From: JBALVT01 sp045110675 | GTDB taxonomy: Bacteria; Pseudomonadota; Gammaproteobacteria; Pseudomonadales; Halieaceae | Direction of reading: 5' to 3' | Assembly (NCBI GenBank): GCA_045110675.1 | Contig: JBGCGJ010000015.1 | Location: 82,488-146,487, forward strand | DNA length: 64,000 nucleotides | Part shown: piece after piece, positions 9,523-18,482 of the stretch | Position numbering within the stretch: position 1 is the stretch's first letter | How the letters are laid out: each line of letters starts with the position of its first letter | Program-made: the position numbers and the translations under genes | Notes under the pieces: model-generated | What the model saw: the letters and a program-made list of their open reading frames with translations, nothing else | Told to the model about the DNA's origin: nothing | Database searches by the model: none

Positions 9523-9539
9523 GGGTTATGGTTTAAACG

Positions 9540-10277
9540 ATGGCTCAAACCAAAGTGCATGCTCTACTTCCACTGAAAGATCTGGTCAGCGCCAAAACCA
9601 GATTAGGTGGGGTTCTGCGGCCCAGTGAACGTCGCGCACTCGCCCAGGCGATGGTTGAAGATGTGCTGCAAACATTGACCAGCCATCCCCAGGTCAGCCG
9701 CGTCACTCTCGTGTCGGATGACCCCGGCGCCGATTTGTTATCCTGTAAGTACGGTATCGATTTTCTGGATGAACGCACTCTCAATTGTCGGGGTCTTAAT
9801 CCGGTCCTCGAGAAAGCCTGTGATCGTTTGGCGACAGGCCCGGAGGATATCACCTTGATCTTGCACGGAGATATCCCGTTGCTTTCCGCGGGTGATATCG
9901 ACGCTGCGCTGTCTAAAAGAGAGGCCACGTCCGGTCTTTTAATCGGTTGTGATCGCCTCCGCCAGGGCACTAATTTGTTGATGTTTGATTCCCTCAGTCG
10001 CCCAGAATTTAATTTTGGCTCTCACAGCTGCGATAAACATGCCGCGGCCGCTCGGCAAGCGGGCATAGCCGTTTCGGTGTTTCACACTCTGGCTATCGGG
10101 CTGGATATTGATGAGCCGGCCGATCTGGCTATGTTAATGGCGGAGCTGGATCCGCAGGTAGGCAGCCACACAGCAAAACTGCTTTTGGGGACACCTTTAG
10201 GAAAGCGGATCGAGGTGCAGGTCGGCAACACCGACGCTGGCACTACTTATTCGCACAACGGCGAGACACAAGTATGA
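9540..10277 (+). CDS. cofC: 2-phospho-L-lactate guanylyltransferase (CofC/FbiD)
   Basis: Activates 2-phospho-L-lactate, phosphoenolpyruvate or 3-phosphoglycerate with GTP for CofD. 245 residues with a nucleotidyltransferase fold: LLPLKDLVSAKTRL (~10-23) is the nucleotide-binding loop with its Lys, LILHGDIPLLSAGDID (~106-121) carries the metal-binding Asp, and a segment after GLLIGCDRLRQGTN completes the site. The C-terminal ~40 residues (LGTPLGKRIEVQ onward) extend beyond many CofC proteins. Its stop overlaps the fbiC start by four bases (ATGA). Confidence 0.9.
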   Translation: MAQTKVHALLPLKDLVSAKTRLGGVLRPSERRALAQAMVEDVLQTLTSHPQVSRVTLVSDDPGADLLSCKYGIDFLDERTLNCRGLNPVLEKACDRLATGPEDITLILHGDIPLLSAGDIDAALSKREATSGLLIGCDRLRQGTNLLMFDSLSRPEFNFGSHSCDKHAAAARQAGIAVSVFHTLAIGLDIDEPADLAMLMAELDPQVGSHTAKLLLGTPLGKRIEVQVGNTDAGTTYSHNGETQV

Positions 10278-12790
10278 CCCAGTGGCAGGACATAAAGCAG
10301 GAGTTGCGCGGTGGTGGCAGAATCAGCGATGAGCAGGCGCTGAGTTTGGCTGACTTCGCAGAAACGGATCAGTTGGCAACGGTTGCGGGTGAATTACGGG
10401 ATCGCCAATTTCGCAATATCGTCACCTACTCGCGCAAAATATTTATTCCCCTGACACACTTGTGCCGAGACGTCTGCCACTATTGTACGTTTGCGCAAAC
10501 CCCAAAGAAGATTGAACAGCCCTACATGCCTGTGGAGCAGGTTTTAGAGTTGTGTCGCCAGGGCGCTGAGATGGGTTGTCAGGAAGCGCTCTTTACCCTG
10601 GGCGAAAAACCGGAACTGCGCTATAACGCGGCGAGGAAGGCACTCGCTGAATTGGGTTTTGCCACTACCTTGGATTATGTCAAAGAAGTGGCATCAAAAG
10701 TGTTGTCCGAGACCGGCTTACTCCCTCATATTAATGCCGGCTGCATGACTGCTGATGAGCTTGCCAGTTTACGAGAGGTCAGCGCCTCCATGGGAATCAT
10801 GCTCGAATCCGCGTCTCAGCGCTTGTGCGAAAAGGGCATGCCTCACTATGGTTCCCCCGACAAAGATCCCGCTGTTCGACTTGAAACACTTGAGTTGGCA
10901 GGTCGCGCCAACGTTCCGTTTACATCCGGAATATTGATCGGGATTGGGGAAACCAGGGCCGAGCGCATTGAGTCTTTATTGCAACTCAGAGCCGTTCACG
11001 AGCGTCACGGTCATCTGCAGGAAGTGATTGTTCAGAACTTTCGTGCCAAACCCAATACCTTGATGGCAAGCGCGCCGGAGCCCGATTTAAACGAGCTGCT
11101 GTGGACCATTGCAGTAACACGCCTGATATTTGGCCAGCAGATGAGCATCCAGGCACCGCCTAATCTCAGCCCCGGTGTACTTCCGCAAATTGTCGCAGCG
11201 GGCATCAATGACTGGGGTGGGGTATCGCCCGTGACCCCCGATTTTGTAAATCCGGAGGCACCCTGGCCCCATTTGGACAAGCTCGCGAATGAGACCGCCG
11301 CCGCGGGAAAATTTCTTGAACAGCGACTCACTATTTATCCGGAATTTGCCAGAGACTCGCAGCGGTGGCTAGCACCAGAATTGCGTGGGCCAGTGATGCG
11401 ACAAATGGATGCCTGCGGTTACGCTCGACGCGATCAGTGGGCACCGGGTGAAGAACAGCCCGTTCCCGATCTTGAGGCGAATTTGTTGGCAAATCCTCCG
11501 GCGGAAAAAAATGTGTCTGAGGACCTGCGCGCCATCGTTGCTCGCTGTGAATCGGGTGCCGATCTTTCCGAGGCGGATATTACTCGGTTATTCACCAGTA
11601 GGGGCTCAGAATTCAGCTTTGTGGCCGATCGCGCCAGTGCTTTGCGTAAAAAAGTGAAAGGCGATGAGGTGAGCTACGTCGTCAATCGCAACATTAATTA
11701 CACCAATGTGTGTTATTTCAAGTGTCAGTTCTGTGCGTTTTCAAAAGGCAAAATGAGCGAGAACTTGCGCGGACGGCCCTATGATATAAGTGCTGAGGAA
11801 ATTGCACGCCGCTGCACTGAAGCCTGGGACCGAGGAGCCACTGAGGTATGCATGCAAGGCGGAATACACCCGGATTATACGGGCCAAACCTATTTGGATA
11901 TTCTCCATACGGTAAAACACGCGACGCCCGACATGCATGTTCATGCGTTTTCACCACTGGAGGTATGGCAGGGCGCACAGACTCTGGGTTTAAGTTTGCG
12001 AGAATTTTTACAACGGTTGAAAGACGCAGGGCTCGGTACTTTGCCGGGAACCGCGGCGGAAATTTTGCATGACGATGTTCGCGCAGATCTTTGTTCTGAC
12101 AAACTTAACACTGCCCAGTGGCTGGAGGTCATGGAAACAGCTCACGATCTGGGTCTAAAGACCACCGCTACCATTATGTACGGTCATATTGAACAACCCC
12201 AGCATTGGGCCCGGCATCTGCGACTTATCCGCAAGTTACAGCAGCGCACCGGGGGGTTTACCGAGTTTGTACCATTGCCATTTGTGCACATGGAAGCGCC
12301 GATGTATCTGAAAGGTAACTCACGCAAGGGCCCCAGTTTTCGCGAGGCCATTTTAATGCACGCTGTTGCACGTCTGGTGTTTCACGGCTTGATCGACAAC
12401 ATTCAGGCATCTTGGGTCAAAATGGGTAGTGAGGGTGTGGAAGCTTGCCTCAATGCGGGTGTCAATGACTTGGGCGGCACCCTCATGAACGAGAGCATCA
12501 CTCGTGCAGCTGGCTCTAGTCATGGGCAGGAATGGTCGCCTGGTATTATGAAATCAAAAATCCGTGGAGCGGGGCGTGTCCCAAGAGTGAGAACTACGCT
12601 TTATGGAGAGGTTTCCTCTGAGCGGGCCGCCGCTGCCACGATTGCACCCCAGCTCATCCACGTTGAAAATGCCGGGGCGGCGAAACTTCAACGCAGTAAG
12701 CGCTTGCAGCTGCGCTCATCCGAAGCAATGCGATTTGCGCACTTTGCCTCGCCGATAGATCAGGTGGTGTTAATGGCCGCCTGCAACTAG
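10274..12790 (+). CDS. fbiC: Fo synthase, CofG-CofH fusion (two radical SAM domains)
   Basis: Makes the deazaflavin chromophore Fo from tyrosine and 5-amino-6-ribitylaminouracil. At 838 residues it is the fused FbiC architecture known from actinobacteria rather than separate cofG and cofH. The N-terminal half (CofG) has the radical SAM cluster motif CRDVCHYCTF near residue 63; the C-terminal half (CofH) has CYFKCQFCAF near residue 480, both CxxxCxxC. GETRAERIES and PNLSPG (CofG) and TMYGHIEQPQHWA, VPLPFVHMEAP and GGTLMNESITRAAG (CofH) are further signatures. It is the last gene of the operon; ung follows after 15 bp. Confidence 0.95.
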   Translation: MTQWQDIKQELRGGGRISDEQALSLADFAETDQLATVAGELRDRQFRNIVTYSRKIFIPLTHLCRDVCHYCTFAQTPKKIEQPYMPVEQVLELCRQGAEMGCQEALFTLGEKPELRYNAARKALAELGFATTLDYVKEVASKVLSETGLLPHINAGCMTADELASLREVSASMGIMLESASQRLCEKGMPHYGSPDKDPAVRLETLELAGRANVPFTSGILIGIGETRAERIESLLQLRAVHERHGHLQEVIVQNFRAKPNTLMASAPEPDLNELLWTIAVTRLIFGQQMSIQAPPNLSPGVLPQIVAAGINDWGGVSPVTPDFVNPEAPWPHLDKLANETAAAGKFLEQRLTIYPEFARDSQRWLAPELRGPVMRQMDACGYARRDQWAPGEEQPVPDLEANLLANPPAEKNVSEDLRAIVARCESGADLSEADITRLFTSRGSEFSFVADRASALRKKVKGDEVSYVVNRNINYTNVCYFKCQFCAFSKGKMSENLRGRPYDISAEEIARRCTEAWDRGATEVCMQGGIHPDYTGQTYLDILHTVKHATPDMHVHAFSPLEVWQGAQTLGLSLREFLQRLKDAGLGTLPGTAAEILHDDVRADLCSDKLNTAQWLEVMETAHDLGLKTTATIMYGHIEQPQHWARHLRLIRKLQQRTGGFTEFVPLPFVHMEAPMYLKGNSRKGPSFREAILMHAVARLVFHGLIDNIQASWVKMGSEGVEACLNAGVNDLGGTLMNESITRAAGSSHGQEWSPGIMKSKIRGAGRVPRVRTTLYGEVSSERAAAATIAPQLIHVENAGAAKLQRSKRLQLRSSEAMRFAHFASPIDQVVLMAACN

Positions 12791-12805
12791 CGCTTTCAGT
12801 ACGCC

Positions 12806-13507
12806 ATGGGGCTCGAACCTGGACATTCAATTAAGCTGGAAAAAAGTTGGCTGAATGAGCTTGCCGGAGAGTTTGACCAAGCTTACATGCAGGCGCTAAG
12901 AGCTTTTTTAATAGAGCAGAAAAGAGCTAGATTGCGAATCTTTCCCGCCGGCGCGGAAATGTTCAGTGCGTTTTCCCATACTCCTCTGGACAAGGTTAAG
13001 GTTGTTATATTGGGGCAAGATCCCTACCACGGCGAGGGGCAGGCCCATGGGCTTTGTTTTTCCGTCAAACCGGGAGTGGCCATTCCGCCCTCCCTGCGAA
13101 ACATTTATCAGGAACTGCATGATGAGTTGGGGTTGGCAATTCCAGGGCACGGCCATCTGACCTCCTGGGCCGATCAAGGTGTATTGCTACTGAATAGTGT
13201 GTTGTCGGTCGAGGCTTCAAAGGCAGGATCTCATCAGGGAAAAGGTTGGGAGACTTTTACCGACAAAGTCATCGACGTGATTAACCGCAAGCGGGAAGGA
13301 GTGGTGTTCATGCTCTGGGGAAGTTACGCCCAAAAAAAGGGCGCGATTATTGATACTTCAAGGCACTGTGTGCTGAAGGCTCCTCATCCGTCGCCACTCA
13401 GCGCCTACCGTGGTTTTTTTGGTTGCGGGCATTTTCTACAGGCCAATCAGTATTTGCTCGACAAAAATGAGACGCCGATTGATTGGACGCTGCCAGAGTC
13501 CATTTAG
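12806..13507 (+). CDS. ung: Uracil-DNA glycosylase, family 1
   Basis: Removes uracil from DNA as the first step of base-excision repair. 233 residues, normal for UNG. The catalytic water-activating motif GQDPYHGEGQAHG is at ~72-84, LLLNSVLSVE near 130, and the minor-groove loop HPSPLSAYRG near 198, with the catalytic His in HPSP. The ATG at 12806 lies 15 bp after fbiC with no strong ribosome-binding site, so it may be expressed by read-through from the F420 operon. The neighbourhood gives no sign of a functional link with F420. Confidence 0.95.
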   Translation: MGLEPGHSIKLEKSWLNELAGEFDQAYMQALRAFLIEQKRARLRIFPAGAEMFSAFSHTPLDKVKVVILGQDPYHGEGQAHGLCFSVKPGVAIPPSLRNIYQELHDELGLAIPGHGHLTSWADQGVLLLNSVLSVEASKAGSHQGKGWETFTDKVIDVINRKREGVVFMLWGSYAQKKGAIIDTSRHCVLKAPHPSPLSAYRGFFGCGHFLQANQYLLDKNETPIDWTLPESI

Positions 13508-13544
13508 GACATCGGCGGAACAGCAGTTGTAATCGGTGGCCAGC

Positions 13545-14501
13545 CTAGGGTTTTTCCAGGGGATAGGGTTGCGAGCCGACCTGTAAAACTGGCCCGCCCA
13601 AATCCCCTAGATGTAGACCTTGTTCAACCCCTGCAGCAGTCGCAACCACAAGCATTGACACATCCCCAGGTGAACTCGCGGCGCTGTTAACGACATTGCC
13701 GACACTTTGAGAACCCTCACCGCTAAACAGGGCGGTTCCTGCTTCTGGTTCAAAGTCACTTGATACAGAAGCCAGATACATACGGCGTTTCGGTTTGCCT
13801 CGGTAATGCATGCGCGCGACAACTTCTTGCCCGGTGTAGCAACCCTTGGTAAAGCTAACATGCCCGGTAATATCATAGTTCAGCATTTGCGGGATGAATG
13901 TCTCTATGTTTGCGCTCTCGATTCGTCCCATTCCCGCGCTGATCTGCAGGGATTGCCAGATGGATTCTTCGGCCTGAGTCAATTCCGCTGTTATTGTCTC
14001 AATCAGCTCCGCTCGCTCATTACGATTGATAAAACACTCGTACTGATTTCCCGCCGTATCTAACTGGACAACACAAAAGCCGTCTCCGCAGATCGATCCG
14101 TATTGTTCCTGCGGTAGTTCTGGAATGGCTGACAAGAGCTGTTCACGAACCTGCTCGCCCCAACACGCCAGTGTCTCCCATTCCTCGTCATTCTCATTGA
14201 GTTCAGCTTTGGAGAAAACGATATACTTGCCAAACACTGCGGCACTGCTTGTCTTTATGTCCCTCTTCATTCTTAGACCGAAGGACTGGGCACCAAGTTG
14301 GCAGAGCAGAAAGTCGCAAACCACTCGGCCCTGGGGATTACAATAGGCACCAGGTAGAGCGTGGTACTCGTCTAATTTGTCTGTATCGCAGGTCGCCTGG
14401 CCCTGTAAAAATTTGAGCGAATCCGGGCCGTTCAAAAGTAACAGGCTTTCGGAAGTCGTGGCGCAATAATTGGCGTTCAAGGTGGAGTACTCTAGTGGCA
14501 T
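13545..14501 (-). CDS. ygfZ: Folate-binding protein YgfZ (iron-sulfur cluster maintenance)
   Basis: 318 residues, tetrahydrofolate-binding GcvT-like protein that supports Fe-S enzymes such as MiaB and succinate dehydrogenase. The family hallmark KGCYTGQEVVARMHYRG at ~228-244 includes the conserved Cys. The N-terminal part (LLLNGPDSLKFLQGQATCD) is also typical. Divergent from sdhE, which fits a shared theme of Fe-S and flavoprotein assembly of succinate dehydrogenase. Confidence 0.9.
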   Translation of the reverse strand: MPLEYSTLNANYCATTSESLLLLNGPDSLKFLQGQATCDTDKLDEYHALPGAYCNPQGRVVCDFLLCQLGAQSFGLRMKRDIKTSSAAVFGKYIVFSKAELNENDEEWETLACWGEQVREQLLSAIPELPQEQYGSICGDGFCVVQLDTAGNQYECFINRNERAELIETITAELTQAEESIWQSLQISAGMGRIESANIETFIPQMLNYDITGHVSFTKGCYTGQEVVARMHYRGKPKRRMYLASVSSDFEPEAGTALFSGEGSQSVGNVVNSAASSPGDVSMLVVATAAGVEQGLHLGDLGGPVLQVGSQPYPLEKP

Positions 14502-14613
14502 TGGTGTTGTGATAGTAGGGCTTACAGGCCTAGTTTCGCATCTTTTTCGCTACGTTGGGAGCTTTCTGCGATAATGGTTTCTTTTGATCTTCCATGAAAG
14601 TGAACTTTTGCAG

Positions 14614-14877
14614 ATGATACCGGATATAGAACTCAATCGTATGCGTTGGGCTGCCCGCAGAGGCATGCTTGAACTGGATCTTGTTCTGGAACCTTTTGTA
14701 AACGCACGCTATGTCGAACTGAGCGAGATTGATCGAGCGCGGTTCGCGCGGCTCATGACTTCTGAAGACCAGGATTTGTTTGCTTGGTTTCTGCGCCGGG
14801 AACAGCCCGAGGATCCGGAGTTAGCTCAAATTGTTAAACAAGTACTGGAATTCGCCCGCACTCGCTCTGACGATTAG
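14614..14877 (+). CDS. sdhE: FAD assembly factor SdhE (succinate dehydrogenase flavinylation)
   Basis: 87 residues from ATG 14614; an in-frame TTG at 14584 would add ten residues, but the shorter form matches the family. The invariant RGMLELD motif is at residues ~12-18, with FAWFLRREQPEDPEL near 55. It promotes covalent FAD attachment to SdhA (and FrdA). The gene overlaps ygfX by 47 bp, the arrangement common in gammaproteobacteria, and is divergent from ygfZ. Confidence 0.93.
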   Translation: MIPDIELNRMRWAARRGMLELDLVLEPFVNARYVELSEIDRARFARLMTSEDQDLFAWFLRREQPEDPELAQIVKQVLEFARTRSDD

Positions 14878-15256
14878 GCCGTCCGTATACCGTCGTTTTA
14901 TTGCAGTCGTCCTAGGGGTCACCGCGGGCTTTTCGAATTATCGGATTTGGATCGGCGAAAATGCGTTATTCGCCATCGCGCTTGTTCCATTATCTGCAGT
15001 TAGCATTCTGGCAATGATTCGAGAACCCCTGGTGGGTTGCAGTTTTGGTTGGCGCGAAGGGCAGTGGTATGTGTTTTCCCAGGGTTCTTTAAAGGCGGTC
15101 GAGCTCGTCGGGCGACCCATTTGCTTGTCTATTTGTGTCCGGGTTACTCTGCTGTCGCATTCCACTGGAGAGCGCTATAACTTCTCACTGTTCCCCGACA
15201 GTTCGGATCCGGAAGACTTGAGGCGATTGAGGTCCAGATTATTGCTGGAGCGGTGA
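14831..15256 (+). CDS. ygfX: YgfX-family membrane protein (CptA-like)
   Basis: Up to 141 residues; the TTG start at 14831 overlaps sdhE, and a downstream non-ATG start is possible. Two membrane helices lie at ~22-40 and ~45-62, followed by a soluble region with GCSFGWREGQWYVF. Position behind sdhE and topology identify the YgfX family; the E. coli homologue was described as a toxin affecting cell division and as partner of SdhE, so the function is debated. The 3' end overlaps the convergent nadB by 18 bp. Confidence 0.75.
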   Translation: MLNKYWNSPALALTIRPSVYRRFIAVVLGVTAGFSNYRIWIGENALFAIALVPLSAVSILAMIREPLVGCSFGWREGQWYVFSQGSLKAVELVGRPICLSICVRVTLLSHSTGERYNFSLFPDSSDPEDLRRLRSRLLLER

Positions 15257-16822
15257 ATTCTTTGGTACCAGCACGGTGTCTCGCGCTTCATCCAGGAGAT
15301 CCGGGTAGTCCAATGTGTAGTGTAAGCCGCGGCTTTCTTTTCGCAGCAACGCACATTGAATCATGAGCTCTGCGACCATGGCCAAATTTCGTAGCTCCAA
15401 CAAATCGGTGCTCACCTTGTAATTGCTATAATACTCAGCGATTTCTGACTGCAGCAACGCTGCCCGATGTTCAGCGCGCGCGAGACGCTTGTTTGTTCTG
15501 ACGATACCCACGTAATCCCACATGAAACGTCGAAGTTCATCCCAGTTGTGAGAAATAACCACGTCCTCGTCGGAGTCGGTAACTTGTGATTCGTCCCACA
15601 GGGGCGGCTGACTGGGTTCCGGTGCCTCGTTAATACACTGTTGAATATGGTTTGCTGCTGATTCCGCATAGACAATACACTCAAGTAGAGAGTTGCTCGC
15701 CATTCGATTCGCACCATGCAAACCGGTGCAGGAACTTTCCCCGATCGCGTACAAGCCTTCAATATCAGTTCGGCCATTGGTATCGACAACGATTCCGCCG
15801 CACGTGTAGTGCGCCGCTGGTACGACTGGAATCGGTTCTTTTGTGATGTCAATTCCCAGTTCCAAACAGCGAGCCAAAATAGTCGGGAAGTGAGTATTTA
15901 GAAATTCTGGAGGCTTGTTGGAGATGTCCAAAAATACGCAGTCGAGTCCCAAACGCTTCATTTCGTGGTCGATAGCTCTGGCGACAATGTCGCGAGGTGC
16001 CAGCTCCAGGCGCTCATCAAACCGATCCATAAACTGGCTGCCATCTGGCAACAGGAGCTTGCCTCCTTCGCCGCGAATCGCTTCGGTGATTAAAAAGGAC
16101 TTCGCCTGAGGGTGGTAGAGGCAGGTGGGGTGAAATTGATTGAATTCCAGGTTGGCAACGCGACAGCCTGCCCGCCATGCCATAGCAATGCCATCTCCGC
16201 TCGCTCCGTCCGGATTGCTGGTGTAAAGGTAAGCTTTACTGGCGCCACCTGTTGCCAGTATCACAAACTTGGCCTGAAACAGGTCTACCCGTTCCGTTTT
16301 CCTGTTTAGTATATAGGCGCCCTGACATCGGCCGTTGTTCGCAATCAAGTCAACTGCCACCCGATTGGTCAATATTTCAATGTTTTGCGCCGCGACGGCC
16401 CGGTCCGACAAAACCTCTGAAATGGCGCGACCTGTGGCATCGGCTGCGTGGATGATTCGTCTATGGCTGTGGCCGCCTTCGCGGGTCAGGTGGTATTCCT
16501 GGTCTTCCTGTAAATCGAAATCTACCCCCTGATCCACCAACCATTCCACGCAACGCTTACTGTTGCGCACCGTAAATTCAACGGCTTCTCGCCGGCACAA
16601 GCCACCTCCGGCTTTAAGTGTATCTTCCACATGGGAATCAACCGTATCTTCGTCATCCAGAACAGCGGCCATACCACCCTGGGCCCAATAGGTTGACCCC
16701 TGATTTAACTCTGCCTTGGTCAGCAGGGCAATGCTGTAGGAAGACGGTAGACGCAGGGCTAGGCTCATGCCGGCGGCGCCGCTGCCGATGATCAATACAT
16801 CGTGCTGATAGTGTTTGGGCAT
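15239..16822 (-). CDS. nadB: L-aspartate oxidase
   Basis: Flavoprotein oxidising aspartate to iminoaspartate, first step of de novo NAD synthesis. 527 residues. The FAD-binding motif IIGSGAAGMSLALRL is at ~11-25, STYWAQGGMAA (~43) and HTREGGHSHRR-type residues (LTREGGHSHRRI, ~110) follow, then TGGASKAYLYTSNPD, the catalytic-arginine region VPAAHYTCGGI near 350 and SSCTGLHGANRMASNSLLE near 377. It is divergent from rpoE, the conserved gammaproteobacterial arrangement. Confidence 0.95.
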   Translation of the reverse strand: MPKHYQHDVLIIGSGAAGMSLALRLPSSYSIALLTKAELNQGSTYWAQGGMAAVLDDEDTVDSHVEDTLKAGGGLCRREAVEFTVRNSKRCVEWLVDQGVDFDLQEDQEYHLTREGGHSHRRIIHAADATGRAISEVLSDRAVAAQNIEILTNRVAVDLIANNGRCQGAYILNRKTERVDLFQAKFVILATGGASKAYLYTSNPDGASGDGIAMAWRAGCRVANLEFNQFHPTCLYHPQAKSFLITEAIRGEGGKLLLPDGSQFMDRFDERLELAPRDIVARAIDHEMKRLGLDCVFLDISNKPPEFLNTHFPTILARCLELGIDITKEPIPVVPAAHYTCGGIVVDTNGRTDIEGLYAIGESSCTGLHGANRMASNSLLECIVYAESAANHIQQCINEAPEPSQPPLWDESQVTDSDEDVVISHNWDELRRFMWDYVGIVRTNKRLARAEHRAALLQSEIAEYYSNYKVSTDLLELRNLAMVAELMIQCALLRKESRGLHYTLDYPDLLDEARDTVLVPKNSPLQQ

Positions 16823-16944
16823 GGAGTGTCTACTTGCCGCCTATGGGTGTGAAATATATGATGTGGCCCAAGGACTTAGGGCTCTATCCTCAGCTGGCAG
16901 CTGAGTATATACGAGGTCGATAGTAATTAGAAAATCTGTTCCTG

Positions 16945-16973
16945 GGGAACTTTATCAATAGATATCTCTCTTA
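16945..16973 (+). promoter_or_regulatory. Sigma-E type promoter upstream of rpoE
   Basis: GGGAACTT (16945-16952) is followed after exactly 16 bases by TCTTA (16969-16973), matching the ECF sigma-E consensus GGAACTT-N16-TCnnA. It lies about 115 bp upstream of the rpoE start, in the nadB-rpoE divergent spacer. This predicts autoregulation of rpoE, as known for E. coli RpoE and Pseudomonas AlgU. The rest of the 265-bp spacer shows nothing else certain. Confidence 0.75.
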
Positions 16974-17087
16974 CAATGCAACGAGTGACAAACCAGGCGA
17001 ACTAACGTCTGTTTTCGCTGTCTATTCAAGCAGTTGGAAAAATACTGCCGCGGCAATAATGTCATGGACTAGGGAGGGGTACAGGGC

Positions 17088-17672
17088 ATGAGCGCCGTGG
17101 AAACGGATCAACAGCTGGTCGCCAAAGTTCAAAAGGGTGATTCGAGAGCGTTTGATCTACTGGTTTTGAAGTACCAACACAAAATTTTTGGCCTTATCAG
17201 TCGCTATGTTCACGACTCGGATGAAGTACAGGATGTTGCACAGGAAGCTTTCATTAAGGCCTACAGGGCGCTGCCGCGTTTTCGCGGCGACAGCGCCTTT
17301 TATACCTGGCTGTACCGCATTGCAATTAACACCGCAAAAAACCATCTGGTTTCTCGTTCGCGCAGGCCTCCCGGGTCTGACGTGGAAGTGGAGGACGCGG
17401 AATATTACGACGGCGGAGCGGCGCTGCGGGACCTCAATACCCCCGAAAATGCCCTTTTTGGTGCGGAATTGAAAGCGGTAGTTGAGGGGGCGATCACAGA
17501 ATTGCCAGATGATTTGAGAACTGCGGTAACTCTTCGCGAATTTGACGGTCTGAGTTATGAGGACATTGCAGAAATTATGGATTGTCCGGTTGGAACGGTG
17601 CGCTCGCGAATATTCAGGGCGCGCGAAGCGATCGATAAGCAAGTGAAAACACAGATTGATGGCGAGTTTTAG
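17088..17672 (+). CDS. rpoE: ECF sigma factor RpoE/AlgU
   Basis: 194 residues, standard length. Sigma region 2 (AFDLLVLKYQHKIFGLI at ~22-38, VQDVAQEAFIKAYRALPRFRG at ~47-67, with -10 recognition) and region 4 (DLRTAVTLREFDGLSYEDIA at ~139-158, CPVGTVRSRIFRARE at ~164-178) are intact. It directs envelope-stress transcription and is normally held by RseA. The downstream rseA-rseB-rseC-degP order is the full regulatory cascade. A sigma-E-like promoter is visible upstream. Confidence 0.96.
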   Translation: MSAVETDQQLVAKVQKGDSRAFDLLVLKYQHKIFGLISRYVHDSDEVQDVAQEAFIKAYRALPRFRGDSAFYTWLYRIAINTAKNHLVSRSRRPPGSDVEVEDAEYYDGGAALRDLNTPENALFGAELKAVVEGAITELPDDLRTAVTLREFDGLSYEDIAEIMDCPVGTVRSRIFRAREAIDKQVKTQIDGEF

Positions 17673-17762
17673 AAGCCAATAGATAAAGTGGAATCGAATT
17701 GATGAGGTTTTCCTCATGGGTGTTGGACGTGCTATGCGCGAGGGCGCAACAAAGGTGAATAA

Positions 17763-18362
17763 ATGACTGAAAGAATGCGAGAGTCCCTCTCGGCTTTGAT
17801 GGATGGAGAGGCAAACGAGCTGGAGTTACAGCGGGTCTTGTCAGAGGTTGGCGAAGATAGAGATCTGCGACAGACTTGGGTGCGTTATAACGCGGTGAGT
17901 GCGGCTTGCAGTGGTCAGCAAATCAGTAACTTGTCACTTGATATTTCTCAGAGTGTCCGCGAGGCGATTGATGCGGAGGGATCCTCGGCATCTTCCAGTC
18001 AAATCGGCCGACTGCTTAAACCATTTGCCAGTTTTGCCGTAGCTGCATCGGTTGCTGCGGTAGTGGTCGTTGGTGGTCAACAAATCGCTCAGGTCGGTGA
18101 GGGCGGTTCACTGTCTTCGCAAACCTCCTTTGCCGGGGTTAGCTCACCGATAGGGATGGTCAATACTAATGGTGCCACTTCGGTGCAAGCGAACTACGGA
18201 ACGCGAGCTGCCCCGACAATACAACCTGAAGCGCGCCGCGCCTATCAGGAACTCGCCCGTCAGAGAATGCAAAAATATATGCAGGAACACGCTGAACAGG
18301 CCGCACTAAATTCTCCTCAGGGATTGCTGCCCTTCACGCGGGTGCAGGAAATTAAGGAGTAA
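17763..18362 (+). CDS. rseA: Anti-sigma-E factor RseA/MucA
   Basis: 199 residues. The N-terminal cytoplasmic sigma-binding domain (RESLSALMDGEANELELQ, ~6-23; TWVRYNAVSAA, ~37) is typical of RseA_N. One transmembrane helix is at ~90-107 (FAVAASVAAVVVVGG), followed by a periplasmic tail that includes ARRAYQELARQRMQKYM. It holds RpoE at the inner membrane until cleaved by regulated intramembrane proteolysis. The 120 bp before rseB contain no gene I could support. Confidence 0.93.
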   Translation: MTERMRESLSALMDGEANELELQRVLSEVGEDRDLRQTWVRYNAVSAACSGQQISNLSLDISQSVREAIDAEGSSASSSQIGRLLKPFASFAVAASVAAVVVVGGQQIAQVGEGGSLSSQTSFAGVSSPIGMVNTNGATSVQANYGTRAAPTIQPEARRAYQELARQRMQKYMQEHAEQAALNSPQGLLPFTRVQEIKE

Positions 18363-18482
18363 ATCACGGGTGGAACTGGCTGTGGAATGTGATTTGGACA
18401 TGGATGATGTGGCTCTTTTAGAAATGGCTCAAAAGGTGATTGTTGAGGCGGTTCGTAAGGTGGTTGTTAAGGTGTTAGTACA

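Noticed and set aside
13033..13046. GAGGGGCAGGCCC inside ung, similar to the loop core of the 60-kb hairpins
   Set aside because: It encodes the conserved uracil-glycosylase motif GEGQAH and has no flanking inverted repeat, so the similarity is chance.
18363..18482. Possible small open frame between rseA and rseB
   Set aside because: Short, no ribosome-binding site or conserved pattern, and the reading frame could not be followed confidently to rseB.
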